Made by a program: the position numbers and the translations under genes. From an uncultured Bacillota bacterium (GTDB taxonomy: Bacteria; Bacillota_I; Bacilli_A; RFN20; CAG-288): a stretch of DNA of 64,000 nucleotides. The stretch spans positions 29,097 through 93,096 of the forward strand of contig CASDVP010000008.1 of NCBI GenBank assembly GCA_949284445.1. Direction: 5' to 3'. The notes beneath the pieces were generated by a model. That model was not told the origin of the DNA. It was given only the letters and a program-made list of their open reading frames with translations, and did no database searches. Of this stretch, positions 37,504 to 46,736 are shown in pieces. Within the stretch, counting starts at the first letter, position 1, and each line of letters begins with the position of its first letter.

Positions 37504-38532
37504 TTATTCACCATAAACTGCCTTAAAAGCGAGATCAGGAACTAAGCCTTGACCATATGAAACGATATAATCATCGCTAGAAAACTTGTTATCTTCATCG
37601 TTACCTGTACTGACAACATAGAGATTTCCATAAGTTACCATTCTGACTAATTTGTAGTTATTACCATTCTTTGCAGATAATTTTAAACCGTTAACTGAAT
37701 CAAAAATGATGAAATCTGATTCACCTTTAGTGAAGGCTGCTTGGACTTGAGCAGGCTGAGTAATTTCTAAATTTGTACTGCTAGCATATTTAGCTACGGC
37801 AGAGGCAGGTGCCCCTTGTGGAGATGTGACTTTAAACGCTAATTCATCCATTTCCGTCTCGGATGTTTGACCAGTCATATTAGTCGGATAATATTTTGAT
37901 AAATCGGCTTCTTTAATATTGACTCCTAATGGTTCGCTAAAAACTTTAAATTGATCGGCAGAAGGATTCTGTTCCTTAGTGATAAAAGCCAATTTGTTCT
38001 CGGCTTGTGAATTTTTGATAACACCTGCATTAAATCCAAATCTTAACTTTTGTTGCTCAACGTCAGAGTTATAAGAATTGATATACTCAACAGCTTTTTG
38101 ACCACCATTGACTAAATCAGCGGTAGCTTTATCAAATGAATTTAAAAATGAAATGATGTTATCAGCTTGTGACTGATCATTTTCTATAGAAGTCTTGATA
38201 AAAAGACCAGCTTGTGGGAAGCCATCAGTTTGATATTTTTTACCGAATTCTTCAGCGATATCAACCGCTTCAGTCAAGGCTTTTCCCGATTGAGTTCTCG
38301 CTTGCAAAATGACTGGATAGGAAGAAACAACATAATCGACATCAATAGAGTTGTATTTTCCTGAAATCAAGATAGGTGCAGTATCTGAAACAGCACTGAC
38401 ATAGGCATCAATATATGGTGTCTTTTCATCTGACGAAGAGTTATTAAAAGAAGATGATGATCTAGATGTACAACTAGCAAGTGAAACTATAAATGCACTG
38501 CTAAAAAGAAGACCTAAAAATTTTTGTTTCAT
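37504..38532 (-). CDS. ABC substrate-binding lipoprotein with circularly permuted halves
   Basis: A 342-residue lipoprotein. The lipobox LASC places the lipidated Cys at residue 21, followed by a Ser/Asn-rich linker. Residues ~40-200 resemble what is normally the second half of NitT/TauT (NMT1/SsuA-like) binding proteins (LISGKY...VDYVVSSYPVI, then TDGFPQAGLFIKTSI and a helical LNSFDKATADLV segment). Residues ~230-342 resemble the normal first half (KVTSPQGAPASAVAKYAS, AAFTKGESDFIIF, TYGNLYVVS, VSYGQGLVPDLAFKAVY). The order therefore looks circularly permuted. It lies 14 bp after deoB and 12 bp before the permease. Confidence 0.85.
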   Translation of the reverse strand: MKQKFLGLLFSSAFIVSLASCTSRSSSSFNNSSSDEKTPYIDAYVSAVSDTAPILISGKYNSIDVDYVVSSYPVILQARTQSGKALTEAVDIAEEFGKKYQTDGFPQAGLFIKTSIENDQSQADNIISFLNSFDKATADLVNGGQKAVEYINSYNSDVEQQKLRFGFNAGVIKNSQAENKLAFITKEQNPSADQFKVFSEPLGVNIKEADLSKYYPTNMTGQTSETEMDELAFKVTSPQGAPASAVAKYASSTNLEITQPAQVQAAFTKGESDFIIFDSVNGLKLSAKNGNNYKLVRMVTYGNLYVVSTGNDEDNKFSSDDYIVSYGQGLVPDLAFKAVYGE

Positions 38533-38546
38533 TATGTAAACCTCAA

Positions 38547-39740
38547 TTAATTATTAAGCAATTCTACAATGGTTTCACCGATTTCATTTTTAGAAGGAGT
38601 TATGTTGAAATTGGCTAATATAGTTTTACCGATATCGGCAAAACTCTCTCTTTCAGGAAGAAGTTGACCATTTACGTAGCATGATGAATAGCTGATCAAA
38701 GGAACTCTTTCCCTAGTATGATCAGTGCCATGGAAAGTGGGATCGTTACCGTGGTCAGCGGTTATCAATAACAGATCATCATCATGTAATAACGGTAATA
38801 AAGTCGCTAATTTTCGATCGAAAGCTTCAATAGCTTTACCATAACCAATCGGATTTCTTCTATGACCATAAAGAGAATCGAATTCGACTAAATTCACAAA
38901 ACACAATCCAGTAAAATCATTATCACGAGCGATTTCAATAGTCTTGTTCATTCCATCATCGTTTGACACAGTATGTATGGAATCTTTGATTCCTACACCA
39001 TTGAAAATATCGTGGATTTTACCGATGGCTATCGTTGAATAATTATTGTCCAATAAATCATTTAAAGCAGTACGACCAGATGGAGATAAAGCATAATCGC
39101 GTCGATCTGAAGTTCGATAGAAATTATCTGGACTATCACCTAAGAATGGTCTAGCGATAACTCTTCCAACTCTCCATTCATCTTTTAATGTGATCTCTCT
39201 AGCTATTTCACAGCACCTATAAAGTTCTTCAAGAGGTATCGTGCCGACATGGGCAGCGATTTGAAGGACCGAATCAGCAGAAGTGTAGACTATCAATGCT
39301 TTTTCAGCGATAGCTTGTGGACCTAATACTTTTAGGATTTCCGTGCCGCTTGCTGCATAATTTCCGATTATTTTATGACCAGTGCGTTCAGATAATAAAT
39401 CGATTAATTCTTTTGGAAAACCTGTATCAGTAAAAGTGACAAGCGGGTTAGGCGTTAAAATACCCATCATTTCCCAGTGCCCAGTCAATGTGTCTTTCCC
39501 ATTGGACTTTTCTTTTAGTGTTTGAACAAAGGAATGGGGATGATGAATTTTAGTAGTTCCTTGAATTTCAGCTAGATCACCGAGTCCTAAAGAATTCAGA
39601 ATTGGAATGTTTAAGCCTCTATTAGCATCGGCAACATGGACCCAAGTGTTCGCACCTACATCATTAAAACGTGCAGCATCAGGCATCTCTCCGATGCCAA
39701 CTGAATCCATCACTATCAAAAATACCCTTTTAAATTTCAT
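38547..39740 (-). CDS. deoB: Phosphopentomutase
   Basis: A 397-residue DeoB of the alkaline phosphatase superfamily, interconverting (deoxy)ribose 1- and 5-phosphates. Metal-site motifs are visible: LIVMDSVGIGEMPDA, GKDTLTGHWEMMG with the phospho-Thr region, and LLITADHGNDPTFHGTDHTRERVPL. AGAGGTG precedes the ATG. A TTGCAA-N16-TATAAT promoter lies upstream. The following lipoprotein and permease genes are close enough to be co-transcribed, which may point to nucleoside or pentose-derived substrates, but this is only contextual. Confidence 0.96.
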   Translation of the reverse strand: MKFKRVFLIVMDSVGIGEMPDAARFNDVGANTWVHVADANRGLNIPILNSLGLGDLAEIQGTTKIHHPHSFVQTLKEKSNGKDTLTGHWEMMGILTPNPLVTFTDTGFPKELIDLLSERTGHKIIGNYAASGTEILKVLGPQAIAEKALIVYTSADSVLQIAAHVGTIPLEELYRCCEIAREITLKDEWRVGRVIARPFLGDSPDNFYRTSDRRDYALSPSGRTALNDLLDNNYSTIAIGKIHDIFNGVGIKDSIHTVSNDDGMNKTIEIARDNDFTGLCFVNLVEFDSLYGHRRNPIGYGKAIEAFDRKLATLLPLLHDDDLLLITADHGNDPTFHGTDHTRERVPLISYSSCYVNGQLLPERESFADIGKTILANFNITPSKNEIGETIVELLNN

Positions 39741-39760
39741 GATACACCTCTATAAATATA

Positions 39761-39788
39761 ATTATATAATTTATATATTTTGTTGCAA
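39761..39788 (-). promoter_or_regulatory. Sigma-A promoter of deoB operon
   Basis: On the minus strand TTGCAA (39788-39783) and TATAAT (39766-39761) are 16 bp apart, 20 bp before the deoB start codon. The region is otherwise very AT-rich. Confidence 0.65.
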
Positions 39789-39843
39789 TTTATACGCTTA
39801 ATAATTTAGACAAACTCAGTTAATGTCAGTATATGTATCATAT

Positions 39844-40716
39844 TCATCTATGCATAAATTCATCATATTTCTCTTTGATTTTATTTTTAGCGACATGCGT
39901 ATATATCTCAGTGGTTTCTATTTTAGAATGACCAAGCAGGACTTGCACCTCTTTCAATTTTGCACCATTATTGAGTAATAAAGTTGCATAGGTATGTCTT
40001 AAACAGTGCGGTGTAATCTTTTTACAAATGCCAGCTTTCTTTGAATAATCTTTAAGTTTCAAGTAAATATATTGCCTGCTCAATAAAGCACCATTTTTAT
40101 GGACAAAAAAGAACTTTTTATTCTTTTTGATCTCTTTTCGATATGTCGATAAATACCCTTTTATTTTTGAGATCAAATCTGAATTTAAAGGGATGATTCG
40201 ATCTTTATTACCTTTACCAGTGATCTTTAAGTAGCCATCTATCAAATTCATATCAGAAATTTTTAAATTGACCAGTTCAGAGACGCGTAAACCGCTTGAT
40301 AATGCTATAGCAACGACCAAGTAGAATACGTTGTCTGATTCGTCTGAAATAGTAATTAATAATCGTGATATCTCCTCAGTGCTTAAAAACACCGGTAATC
40401 TCACCTTATTTTTAGGAAGTTCAATATCAGTGATATTGATATTTATCAAATTCAATGACTTTAAATATTTACAAAAATACCGTAACACAGTCGCTTTTTT
40501 GATCATTGATCGACGACTATAACCTGTTTCAGATAAAGCTAAGATATAATCGCTTATGTCATTTATCGTCAAATAAGATGTATCTAAATCATGAAAATAT
40601 GAACAGAATTTGTTCAAATCAAACACATAGGAGGAAATAGTGTTTTGACTATCACCCTTCTCAGTAACTAAATATGTCAAAAAATTATCAGCAGCTTCAG
40701 TTAATTTCATCTTCAT
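39844..40716 (-). CDS. xerD: Tyrosine recombinase, XerC/XerD-like
   Basis: A 290-residue site-specific recombinase of chromosomal Xer size. The N-terminal SAM-like core-binding domain (LTEAADNFLTYLVTEKGDSQNTISSYVFDL) is followed by the catalytic domain with SSGLRVSEL (first Arg), HCLRHTYATLLLNNGA (His/Arg), LGHSKIETTEIYTHV (His and nucleophile Tyr). It probably resolves chromosome dimers at dif together with a partner Xer or alone. Choice between XerD, XerC and XerS-like is by length and overall look. It overlaps dinB by 20 bp and sits with repair genes, not at a mobile element. Confidence 0.85.
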   Translation of the reverse strand: MKMKLTEAADNFLTYLVTEKGDSQNTISSYVFDLNKFCSYFHDLDTSYLTINDISDYILALSETGYSRRSMIKKATVLRYFCKYLKSLNLININITDIELPKNKVRLPVFLSTEEISRLLITISDESDNVFYLVVAIALSSGLRVSELVNLKISDMNLIDGYLKITGKGNKDRIIPLNSDLISKIKGYLSTYRKEIKKNKKFFFVHKNGALLSRQYIYLKLKDYSKKAGICKKITPHCLRHTYATLLLNNGAKLKEVQVLLGHSKIETTEIYTHVAKNKIKEKYDEFMHR

Positions 40717-41746
40717 TCACGCATTCATTTACTTTTTCACAAGAGATGCCGATCAGCCTTATCGGTTGTTCATGATAATATTTATCTAGAAGTTTTAAAC
40801 TTTCAAAAAATAGTTCATCAGCATTGCTGATACTTTTATTCAGAGTCTCTCTTTTGCTAGTCGTTATAAAATCCGGACTTCTAAATTTAATAGCGATACA
40901 ATTAGTAGTTTTCTTATATAAAGATAGTTTTTGACCGATTTCTTTACAAATATTAGATAAAACTTCACGTATTTCATCATAATTAGTGACATCTTCAGAA
41001 AATGTTCTTTCTGCTGAAATCGATTTAGGATCAAAAGCTGATGTATCCACATAATCATCTCCGAAGCCTCGCGCTTCATCTCTTAAAAAAATAAATTGGT
41101 TTCCTAACAGAGATTTTACTTTTTTATCATCACATTTAGCTAAATCACCGATAGTTTTAATACCGAGCTCTTCTAATTTCGGATATGTTTTTTTGCCAAT
41201 GCCAAACATCTTAGAGATCGGAATAGGCCAAAGAAGCTGTTCAATATTGTTTTTATCAAAGATAGTTAAACCTAAAGGCTTTTTATAATCAGACGCCATT
41301 TTGGCAAGAAACTTATTGCTTCCTAAGCCGATAGAACACTTCAGTTTTGTCGCTTTATATAATCTCATCTGTAAATCGAAAAGATAATCGTATTGATCAA
41401 CAATCTGTAATTGATCAGTCATATCAATATAGCATTCATCGATAGAGGCTTTTTCAATAATGGGATAAATTTTCTTTAAATAGCCGAAAAATAGATTCGA
41501 TAGTTGGATGTAATATTGATAATGTCCAGGAATGAGAATCAAATCTTTACATAATCTTTTGGCCTCAGAAACTGGCATTCCGGAATTGACACCGAAGCGA
41601 CGTGCTTCATAACTGGCTGTTGCAACCACTGCCCTTTTAGTTTCTCTACCGATAGCTATCGGTTTTCCTCGGAGTGATGGATCATTAAGAATTTCAGCCT
41701 GTGCAAAAAAGGCGTTTAAATCGATATGAACAATAAATTTACTCAT
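40697..41746 (-). CDS. dinB: DNA polymerase IV
   Basis: A 349-residue Y-family polymerase for translesion synthesis. Catalytic motifs include FIVHIDLNAFFAQAE at the N-terminus and SIDECYIDMT, followed by the thumb helix-hairpin-helix FGIGKKTYPKLEELGIKTIGDLA and a little-finger domain. No obvious C-terminal beta-clamp motif is seen; the tail is VNECVNEDEIN. It overlaps recN by 4 bp and xerD by 20 bp. No LexA-type operator was recognised in the region. Confidence 0.94.
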   Translation of the reverse strand: MSKFIVHIDLNAFFAQAEILNDPSLRGKPIAIGRETKRAVVATASYEARRFGVNSGMPVSEAKRLCKDLILIPGHYQYYIQLSNLFFGYLKKIYPIIEKASIDECYIDMTDQLQIVDQYDYLFDLQMRLYKATKLKCSIGLGSNKFLAKMASDYKKPLGLTIFDKNNIEQLLWPIPISKMFGIGKKTYPKLEELGIKTIGDLAKCDDKKVKSLLGNQFIFLRDEARGFGDDYVDTSAFDPKSISAERTFSEDVTNYDEIREVLSNICKEIGQKLSLYKKTTNCIAIKFRSPDFITTSKRETLNKSISNADELFFESLKLLDKYYHEQPIRLIGISCEKVNECVNEDEIN

Positions 41747-43401
41747 TTTAAATATTCAGATCGCAATTGAGCAGCTTGTTTGATCGCTGAATCAGTGATG
41801 TGTTCACCAGAGAGCAATTTAGCTATTTCATAGGTCAGTTCTTTATCACTTATCGGTTCGATTGAAGATATTGTTTCATCGTCGATGGTATTTTTAAAAA
41901 CTTTAAAAGCCGATAAAGAGGAGGCGACAACTTGTGGAAGATGAGAGATGACGATGACTTGTGAAAACTTAGAAATATCACGGATTTGTTTTGCGACAAG
42001 AGAAGCAATTCTACCTGATACACCAGTATCGATCTCATCAAATACTAAGACATCATAAGGATCTAATTCATTTAAGACAGATTTGATAGCAAGCATCAAA
42101 CGCGAAGCTTCACCACCCGATGCCGCCTTTTCTAAGCTTGTTCTATCTAGCCCTTTATTCATCTGTATCTGGAATGAAATTTTATCTATACCAGATTCAC
42201 TGAGCTCTTTTTTATTAAATTCGATCGAAAAGCTATCACTAGCTAGACCTAATTCTTTGAGAACAGAATTGATGTGTTCAGAAAGTGTTATGGCGATTTT
42301 TTGACGCTTCTCAGATAAAATTAGAGCGGTGTCTAAACACTGCTTTTCATTTTTCTTAATCTCTTGTTCAAGGTTATATTTTTGAATTTCAAAATTATCG
42401 ATATTATTTAACTTTTCTTTGTAATCAGACAGCTTGGATAAGATCTCTTTAGAAGTCTTACCATATTTTCTCTGTAAATCTTTTAATTCAAATAAACGTT
42501 GATTGATCTCATCAATCCTATTTGGATCAAAATCTAAATTAGAAAAAGCATCTTCAAAATTGTCAAGAGAATCGGTCAATTGGTTTATAGCGTTTATCAA
42601 TTGATCAGCGGGCTCTTTAAGCGACGTGCTATCATAACTAGCTAGATGATTCTTAACCCTTAAAGCAGTCTCTCTAAAAGAAAGAGAATCTTGAGGTTCA
42701 ACAAGCGAAAGATAATCATCGTACTTCTTCTGTATCTGTTCAAATTGTCGTAAAGAATCAAACTCAGCATTCAGATTTTCAATCTCGTCTTCTTGCAAAT
42801 GATATTTTTCAATATTTTGAATCTGATACTGTAAATATTCGCGGTCATAATCTTTGTTATCTTTGATCAAATTCGATAATTTAGTCTGATTATTTTGTAG
42901 CGTTTGATATCGGTTAAGATATTCTTGTTTGAGAGACTTTAATTCAGCATTTCCATACGTATCTAAATAAAACAGTTGTTTGTTTTCATTTAAAATATCA
43001 TTATTGCTTCCCTGAGAATGAATATCGATCAAATGTTCTACTATTTTTCGATATTCATTTAAGGTATAAAGTTCATCGTTCAAATAGAACTTACTAGTAT
43101 GGTCTTTTTGAATAGTTCTTTTGATGATCAATTGATTGTTCTCATCGACAATTTCACTGATCAATGGATTATTATGTAAAAAATGTGTATCTAATTCAAA
43201 AACTGCTGTAATCGAAGCTTTTTTATCTTTGTCACGTATTAATGAAAAATCAGCTTTTTGGCCTTTTAATAACGATAAAGCGTCAACGATCAGAGATTTA
43301 CCGGCACCAGTTTCGCCTACTAAAGAAGTATACTTTGAAGTAAATTCCATCTCGCTGTTTTTAATGACGGCTAAATTATTGATCAATAACTCTTTCAGCA
43401 T
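41743..43401 (-). CDS. recN: DNA repair protein RecN
   Basis: A 552-residue SMC-like ATPase acting early at double-strand breaks. The Walker A motif GETGAGKSLIVDAL is near residue 30. A long coiled-coil region (~150-360) is broken by the hinge-like middle. The signature SRLMLAIKSVLNE and Walker B DVLVFDEIDTGVSG are in the C-terminal third. RecN is typically next to argR/tlyA/dxs/xseAB/nusB in Bacillota; here it follows dxs directly, 18 bp away. Confidence 0.96.
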   Translation of the reverse strand: MLKELLINNLAVIKNSEMEFTSKYTSLVGETGAGKSLIVDALSLLKGQKADFSLIRDKDKKASITAVFELDTHFLHNNPLISEIVDENNQLIIKRTIQKDHTSKFYLNDELYTLNEYRKIVEHLIDIHSQGSNNDILNENKQLFYLDTYGNAELKSLKQEYLNRYQTLQNNQTKLSNLIKDNKDYDREYLQYQIQNIEKYHLQEDEIENLNAEFDSLRQFEQIQKKYDDYLSLVEPQDSLSFRETALRVKNHLASYDSTSLKEPADQLINAINQLTDSLDNFEDAFSNLDFDPNRIDEINQRLFELKDLQRKYGKTSKEILSKLSDYKEKLNNIDNFEIQKYNLEQEIKKNEKQCLDTALILSEKRQKIAITLSEHINSVLKELGLASDSFSIEFNKKELSESGIDKISFQIQMNKGLDRTSLEKAASGGEASRLMLAIKSVLNELDPYDVLVFDEIDTGVSGRIASLVAKQIRDISKFSQVIVISHLPQVVASSLSAFKVFKNTIDDETISSIEPISDKELTYEIAKLLSGEHITDSAIKQAAQLRSEYLK

Positions 43402-43419
43402 AATTTAATACTCACTATA

Positions 43420-45267
43420 TTATTGTAGAACAAAACGGCTTTTTTCCAATCGGATTATATTTTCGCTCACTTCTTTGAAATCTAAATGATATTTTTCATA
43501 AAGCGATTTGTTATCACCAAAAGTATAAAAATCCTTTTTGAAAGTATAAGTTATAAATTCTCCAGAATAGCCTTGCCTTTTTAAATGATCTGAGAGAAGT
43601 TCAGCAGTTCCTTGATAAATGCCATAGGGATCATAAAAATAAATCCGTTTATAAGTATTAAGATTTAATTCATTTAAAACTGAATCATCAGGCAAAAGAT
43701 TTAAAAGCATAAACTTATCGATATTTAAATCTTTTAATTCATTCAAGCAGAGATAACCTTTGGGTCCAACACCGATATAAATGTAGTCTGAAGAAAACTT
43801 GTTGTACTTAACAAAATTTTCAGTGCATTCACCGTTTAACGTATCAAGCAATTCTTCTTTAGAATATCTAAAAAAAACTGGAATATTCTTTTTAAAAGCC
43901 ACTCTATCAAATAACAATTGATTAGTTTGTTGATCAAAAGGCATATAGACAGATGTATAGGGAATTGATTTTACCATTGCAACATCGTATAAGCCGTGAT
44001 GAGAAGCACCATCACCACCTGCTAGCCCACATCTTTCGACAATGAATAAAACTGGTATTCGTTCACGAGAAATATCTTCAAATATTTCATCATAAGAGCG
44101 CTGCATAAATGTCGAATAAATATCAACAATCGGTTTATAGCCTTTAAGAGCAAGCCCGCTAGCTAATGTAACCGCATTTTCTTCGGCGATACCAACATCT
44201 AGACATCTTTCAGGATAATTTTTGAAAATCGTTTCCAAATTGGAACCTTTTTCCATCGCTGGTGTGATCACAAAAACTTTAGAATCCTTTTTCATCAAGT
44301 TTTGAATCGCTGTTTCTTTTAAAGAAGTGTAATCCGTTTTCGGAGTATTGACTTCTGGCTCTGCAAAATAAGGAGCTACGCCATGATAATCGCCTTTACT
44401 ATCTTTAGCCGCTTGCGGATAACCATAGCCTTTTTTGGTGATTATATGAACGATGATAGGTCCGTTTTCAACAAGGCTTTTAGCTTTTTTGATAGCGAGA
44501 TCTAAATTTAGAAAATCATGACCATCAAAAGGACCGATATATTTGAGACCCATGGCTTCAAAAACCGTATCTTTGAGAATCATCGATTTGAAATGATCTT
44601 TTAAATTCCTTAATTTTAAAAATATTTTCCATGTGAACTTATGTTTGCTCATGCCTTTACCAAAGGCGTTAGATGTTCGAAAATAAAATCTAGAGTTACG
44701 CAAATGTTGAAACTTTTTAGCCATAAAACCGATGTCTTTACCTATAGACATCCCATTATCATTGATTATGACCATGAGTCTAGAATTCTTTTGTGTTGAT
44801 AAAAGGTTTAAGGCTTCCATAGATAGACCTGAAGATACTGATGAATCGCCGATGATAGCAATCGTATAGCTTTTATCATTTTCAAGCCGCTTGGCGATAT
44901 CCATACCTAAGCCAACTGATATCGAGGTGCTCGCATGACCGTTGCAGTATTTATCATAAGGCGAATCAAATCTGCTTGAAAAAGGACCTTCACCACCTAG
45001 CTTTCTCAAAGCTTTTAAACTGCGACCGGTCAATATTTTATAGGTGTATGTTTGATGACCAACATCGAATAATAAATCATCAACCAAGGGGTCAAAATTA
45101 GCTAAAAGAGCCATGGTCAATTCCACAGAACCCAAATTAGAAGATAAATGACCACCATTAGTATTGACTGAACTTAAAATATCAGCTCTGATATCAGAAG
45201 CTAAGACTTTAAGCTGTTCAGTTGTCATATTTTTAAGAGCTGATGATTTATCGATCAGATTACTCAT
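43420..45267 (-). CDS. dxs: 1-deoxy-D-xylulose-5-phosphate synthase
   Basis: A 615-residue thiamine-diphosphate enzyme making DXP from pyruvate and glyceraldehyde 3-phosphate, the first MEP step. Visible are HQTYTYKILTGR, the GDG-type ThDP motif altered to IIGDSSVSSGLSMEALN with NDNGMSIG, the transketolase-like GIAEENAVTLASGLA (usual EQHAV reads EENAV), and RCGLAGGDGASHHG. The protein is divergent but complete. With ispG and ispH this places MEP genes in the window. It overlaps xseB by 8 bp. Confidence 0.93.
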   Translation of the reverse strand: MSNLIDKSSALKNMTTEQLKVLASDIRADILSSVNTNGGHLSSNLGSVELTMALLANFDPLVDDLLFDVGHQTYTYKILTGRSLKALRKLGGEGPFSSRFDSPYDKYCNGHASTSISVGLGMDIAKRLENDKSYTIAIIGDSSVSSGLSMEALNLLSTQKNSRLMVIINDNGMSIGKDIGFMAKKFQHLRNSRFYFRTSNAFGKGMSKHKFTWKIFLKLRNLKDHFKSMILKDTVFEAMGLKYIGPFDGHDFLNLDLAIKKAKSLVENGPIIVHIITKKGYGYPQAAKDSKGDYHGVAPYFAEPEVNTPKTDYTSLKETAIQNLMKKDSKVFVITPAMEKGSNLETIFKNYPERCLDVGIAEENAVTLASGLALKGYKPIVDIYSTFMQRSYDEIFEDISRERIPVLFIVERCGLAGGDGASHHGLYDVAMVKSIPYTSVYMPFDQQTNQLLFDRVAFKKNIPVFFRYSKEELLDTLNGECTENFVKYNKFSSDYIYIGVGPKGYLCLNELKDLNIDKFMLLNLLPDDSVLNELNLNTYKRIYFYDPYGIYQGTAELLSDHLKRQGYSGEFITYTFKKDFYTFGDNKSLYEKYHLDFKEVSENIIRLEKSRFVLQ

Positions 45268-45460
45268 TTACAACCTCATCAGATACTTCTTCGCTCAGCG
45301 CTTTAAGCCTTTCATCCATTTCTTTTAAGGTAGCTATACCTTCATCATAAAGCTTTTTAGCTTCATCAAGAGGAAGATTCTCATCTTCTAATTTCTTTAA
45401 GATATCCTCGGCTTTTTCAGTAAGCTGTTGATATGTTAATATATTTTCTTTTTTAGCCAT
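45260..45460 (-). CDS. xseB: Exodeoxyribonuclease VII small subunit
   Basis: A 66-residue XseB. The start at ATG 45460 (MAKKENILTYQQL) is supported by GGAGGTG directly upstream; an extension in the same frame would run through xseA. The family pattern is clear: LTEKAEDILKKLEDENLPLDEAKKLYDEGIATL. It forms the exonuclease VII complex with XseA. It overlaps xseA by 8 bp and dxs by 8 bp. Confidence 0.93.
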   Translation of the reverse strand: MAKKENILTYQQLTEKAEDILKKLEDENLPLDEAKKLYDEGIATLKEMDERLKALSEEVSDEVVNE

Positions 45461-46736
45461 GGTGCACCTCCTTGATTTCACTGATAGCTTCACCATCTTT
45501 AAATACTAATTTTACAGTATCGGATTTCTTTAACTGCTCAATTGATTCGACTAATTTACCATTGAGATAAATTTGACTTTTAACTTTATTGTTCGCAGGA
45601 TTTAACATATTGATCCTTTTTATATAAGAATCCAATTGAAGTCGACAATTCAATAATTTATTTGACCAAATGTTATTAATTTTTAAAAATAAATCCTTAT
45701 AAACACTTTGATATTTAAATATGATTTGTTTTCTCAATACTTCAAATTTATTCAGATAAATAGTTAATTTTTCTCGCTGCTTTTTGATTTTGCTGTCAGG
45801 GGATAAATGTTTTATCTTTTCGTAGAAAAACGATAGCTGTTGTTCTTTATCATAAACAATGTTTTCAAGAGCAGATTTAAGTTTTGAATAAATATCATTT
45901 CTAAAGGTGTGAATATCTTCGAGAGAAGGATTGATAAGACTAGCAGCTTCTGTCGGAGTAATGGCCCGATAATCAGAAACCCGATCAGCTATCGCGATAT
46001 CTATCGTATGACCGATGCAGGTGATAGTAGGAACTTTACAGGTAGCAATAGCTAAGCATACTTTTTCATCATCAAAACACGAAAGATCGGTTTTAGAACC
46101 CCCACCACGACCGATGATCAAACAATCAAGATCATATTCAGATGCCTTTAATATCGCTTTAGTGATCGAAGAAGCAGCACTTTTTCCTTGAACCTGACAT
46201 GGGAATAAAACCGTATCAACCGGGAAACGATCATGCAGTGTTTTTAATATATCCTGATAAGCAGCGCCATCAACGGCGGTCACTATCCCAACTTTTCTAC
46301 AAAATACAGGTAATTGTTTTTTAGTCTTTTTATCGAGATAACCTAATTTATCAAGCTTTTCTAATGTTTTTTGTTTTAAAAGTAAAGTTTTACCTTGTTG
46401 GCTTTGCAGTAATGAAATCTGAGTAGCCCATAATGTCACCGAGGAACCATGCGGATAATATGAAAGGCTTCCTTTCACTTGGACAACATCACCGATTTTA
46501 TAATCCTCCATATGATAATCAGCACCATAAAAAAGCGAAAAAGCGACTTTTAAAAGCGGTGAAGTCGTCTGTTTTTGTCCTTGATCTCCGATTTCTAAAT
46601 AAGCGAATCTCGATGAGAGTTTTAATGAATAAATCTCACCATAAACAGAAATATTTTTAAAATAAGGATTTTCAAAACAGCTTTTTAAAATATCCGATAA
46701 TTCTTTGACACTATAAACATTTTTTTCTGCATTCAT
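45453..46736 (-). CDS. xseA: Exodeoxyribonuclease VII large subunit
   Basis: A 427-residue XseA. The N-terminal OB fold (VYGEIYSLKLSSRFAYLEIGD) precedes the nuclease domain with KVGIVTAVDGAAYQDIL, the conserved IIGRGGGSKTDLSCFDDE and TCIGHTIDIAIADRVSDYRAITPTEAA (normally GHE/GHETD). The C-terminal coiled coil and XseB-binding region follow. Exonuclease VII degrades single-stranded DNA from both ends. It overlaps nusB by 4 bp and xseB by 8 bp. Confidence 0.95.
   Translation of the reverse strand: MNAEKNVYSVKELSDILKSCFENPYFKNISVYGEIYSLKLSSRFAYLEIGDQGQKQTTSPLLKVAFSLFYGADYHMEDYKIGDVVQVKGSLSYYPHGSSVTLWATQISLLQSQQGKTLLLKQKTLEKLDKLGYLDKKTKKQLPVFCRKVGIVTAVDGAAYQDILKTLHDRFPVDTVLFPCQVQGKSAASSITKAILKASEYDLDCLIIGRGGGSKTDLSCFDDEKVCLAIATCKVPTITCIGHTIDIAIADRVSDYRAITPTEAASLINPSLEDIHTFRNDIYSKLKSALENIVYDKEQQLSFFYEKIKHLSPDSKIKKQREKLTIYLNKFEVLRKQIIFKYQSVYKDLFLKINNIWSNKLLNCRLQLDSYIKRINMLNPANNKVKSQIYLNGKLVESIEQLKKSDTVKLVFKDGEAISEIKEVHHG

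Noticed and set aside
39844..40716. Tyrosine recombinase as the integrase of a mobile element
   Set aside because: Length and motifs match chromosomal Xer, it overlaps dinB in a repair operon, and no attachment-site repeats or cargo genes are near.
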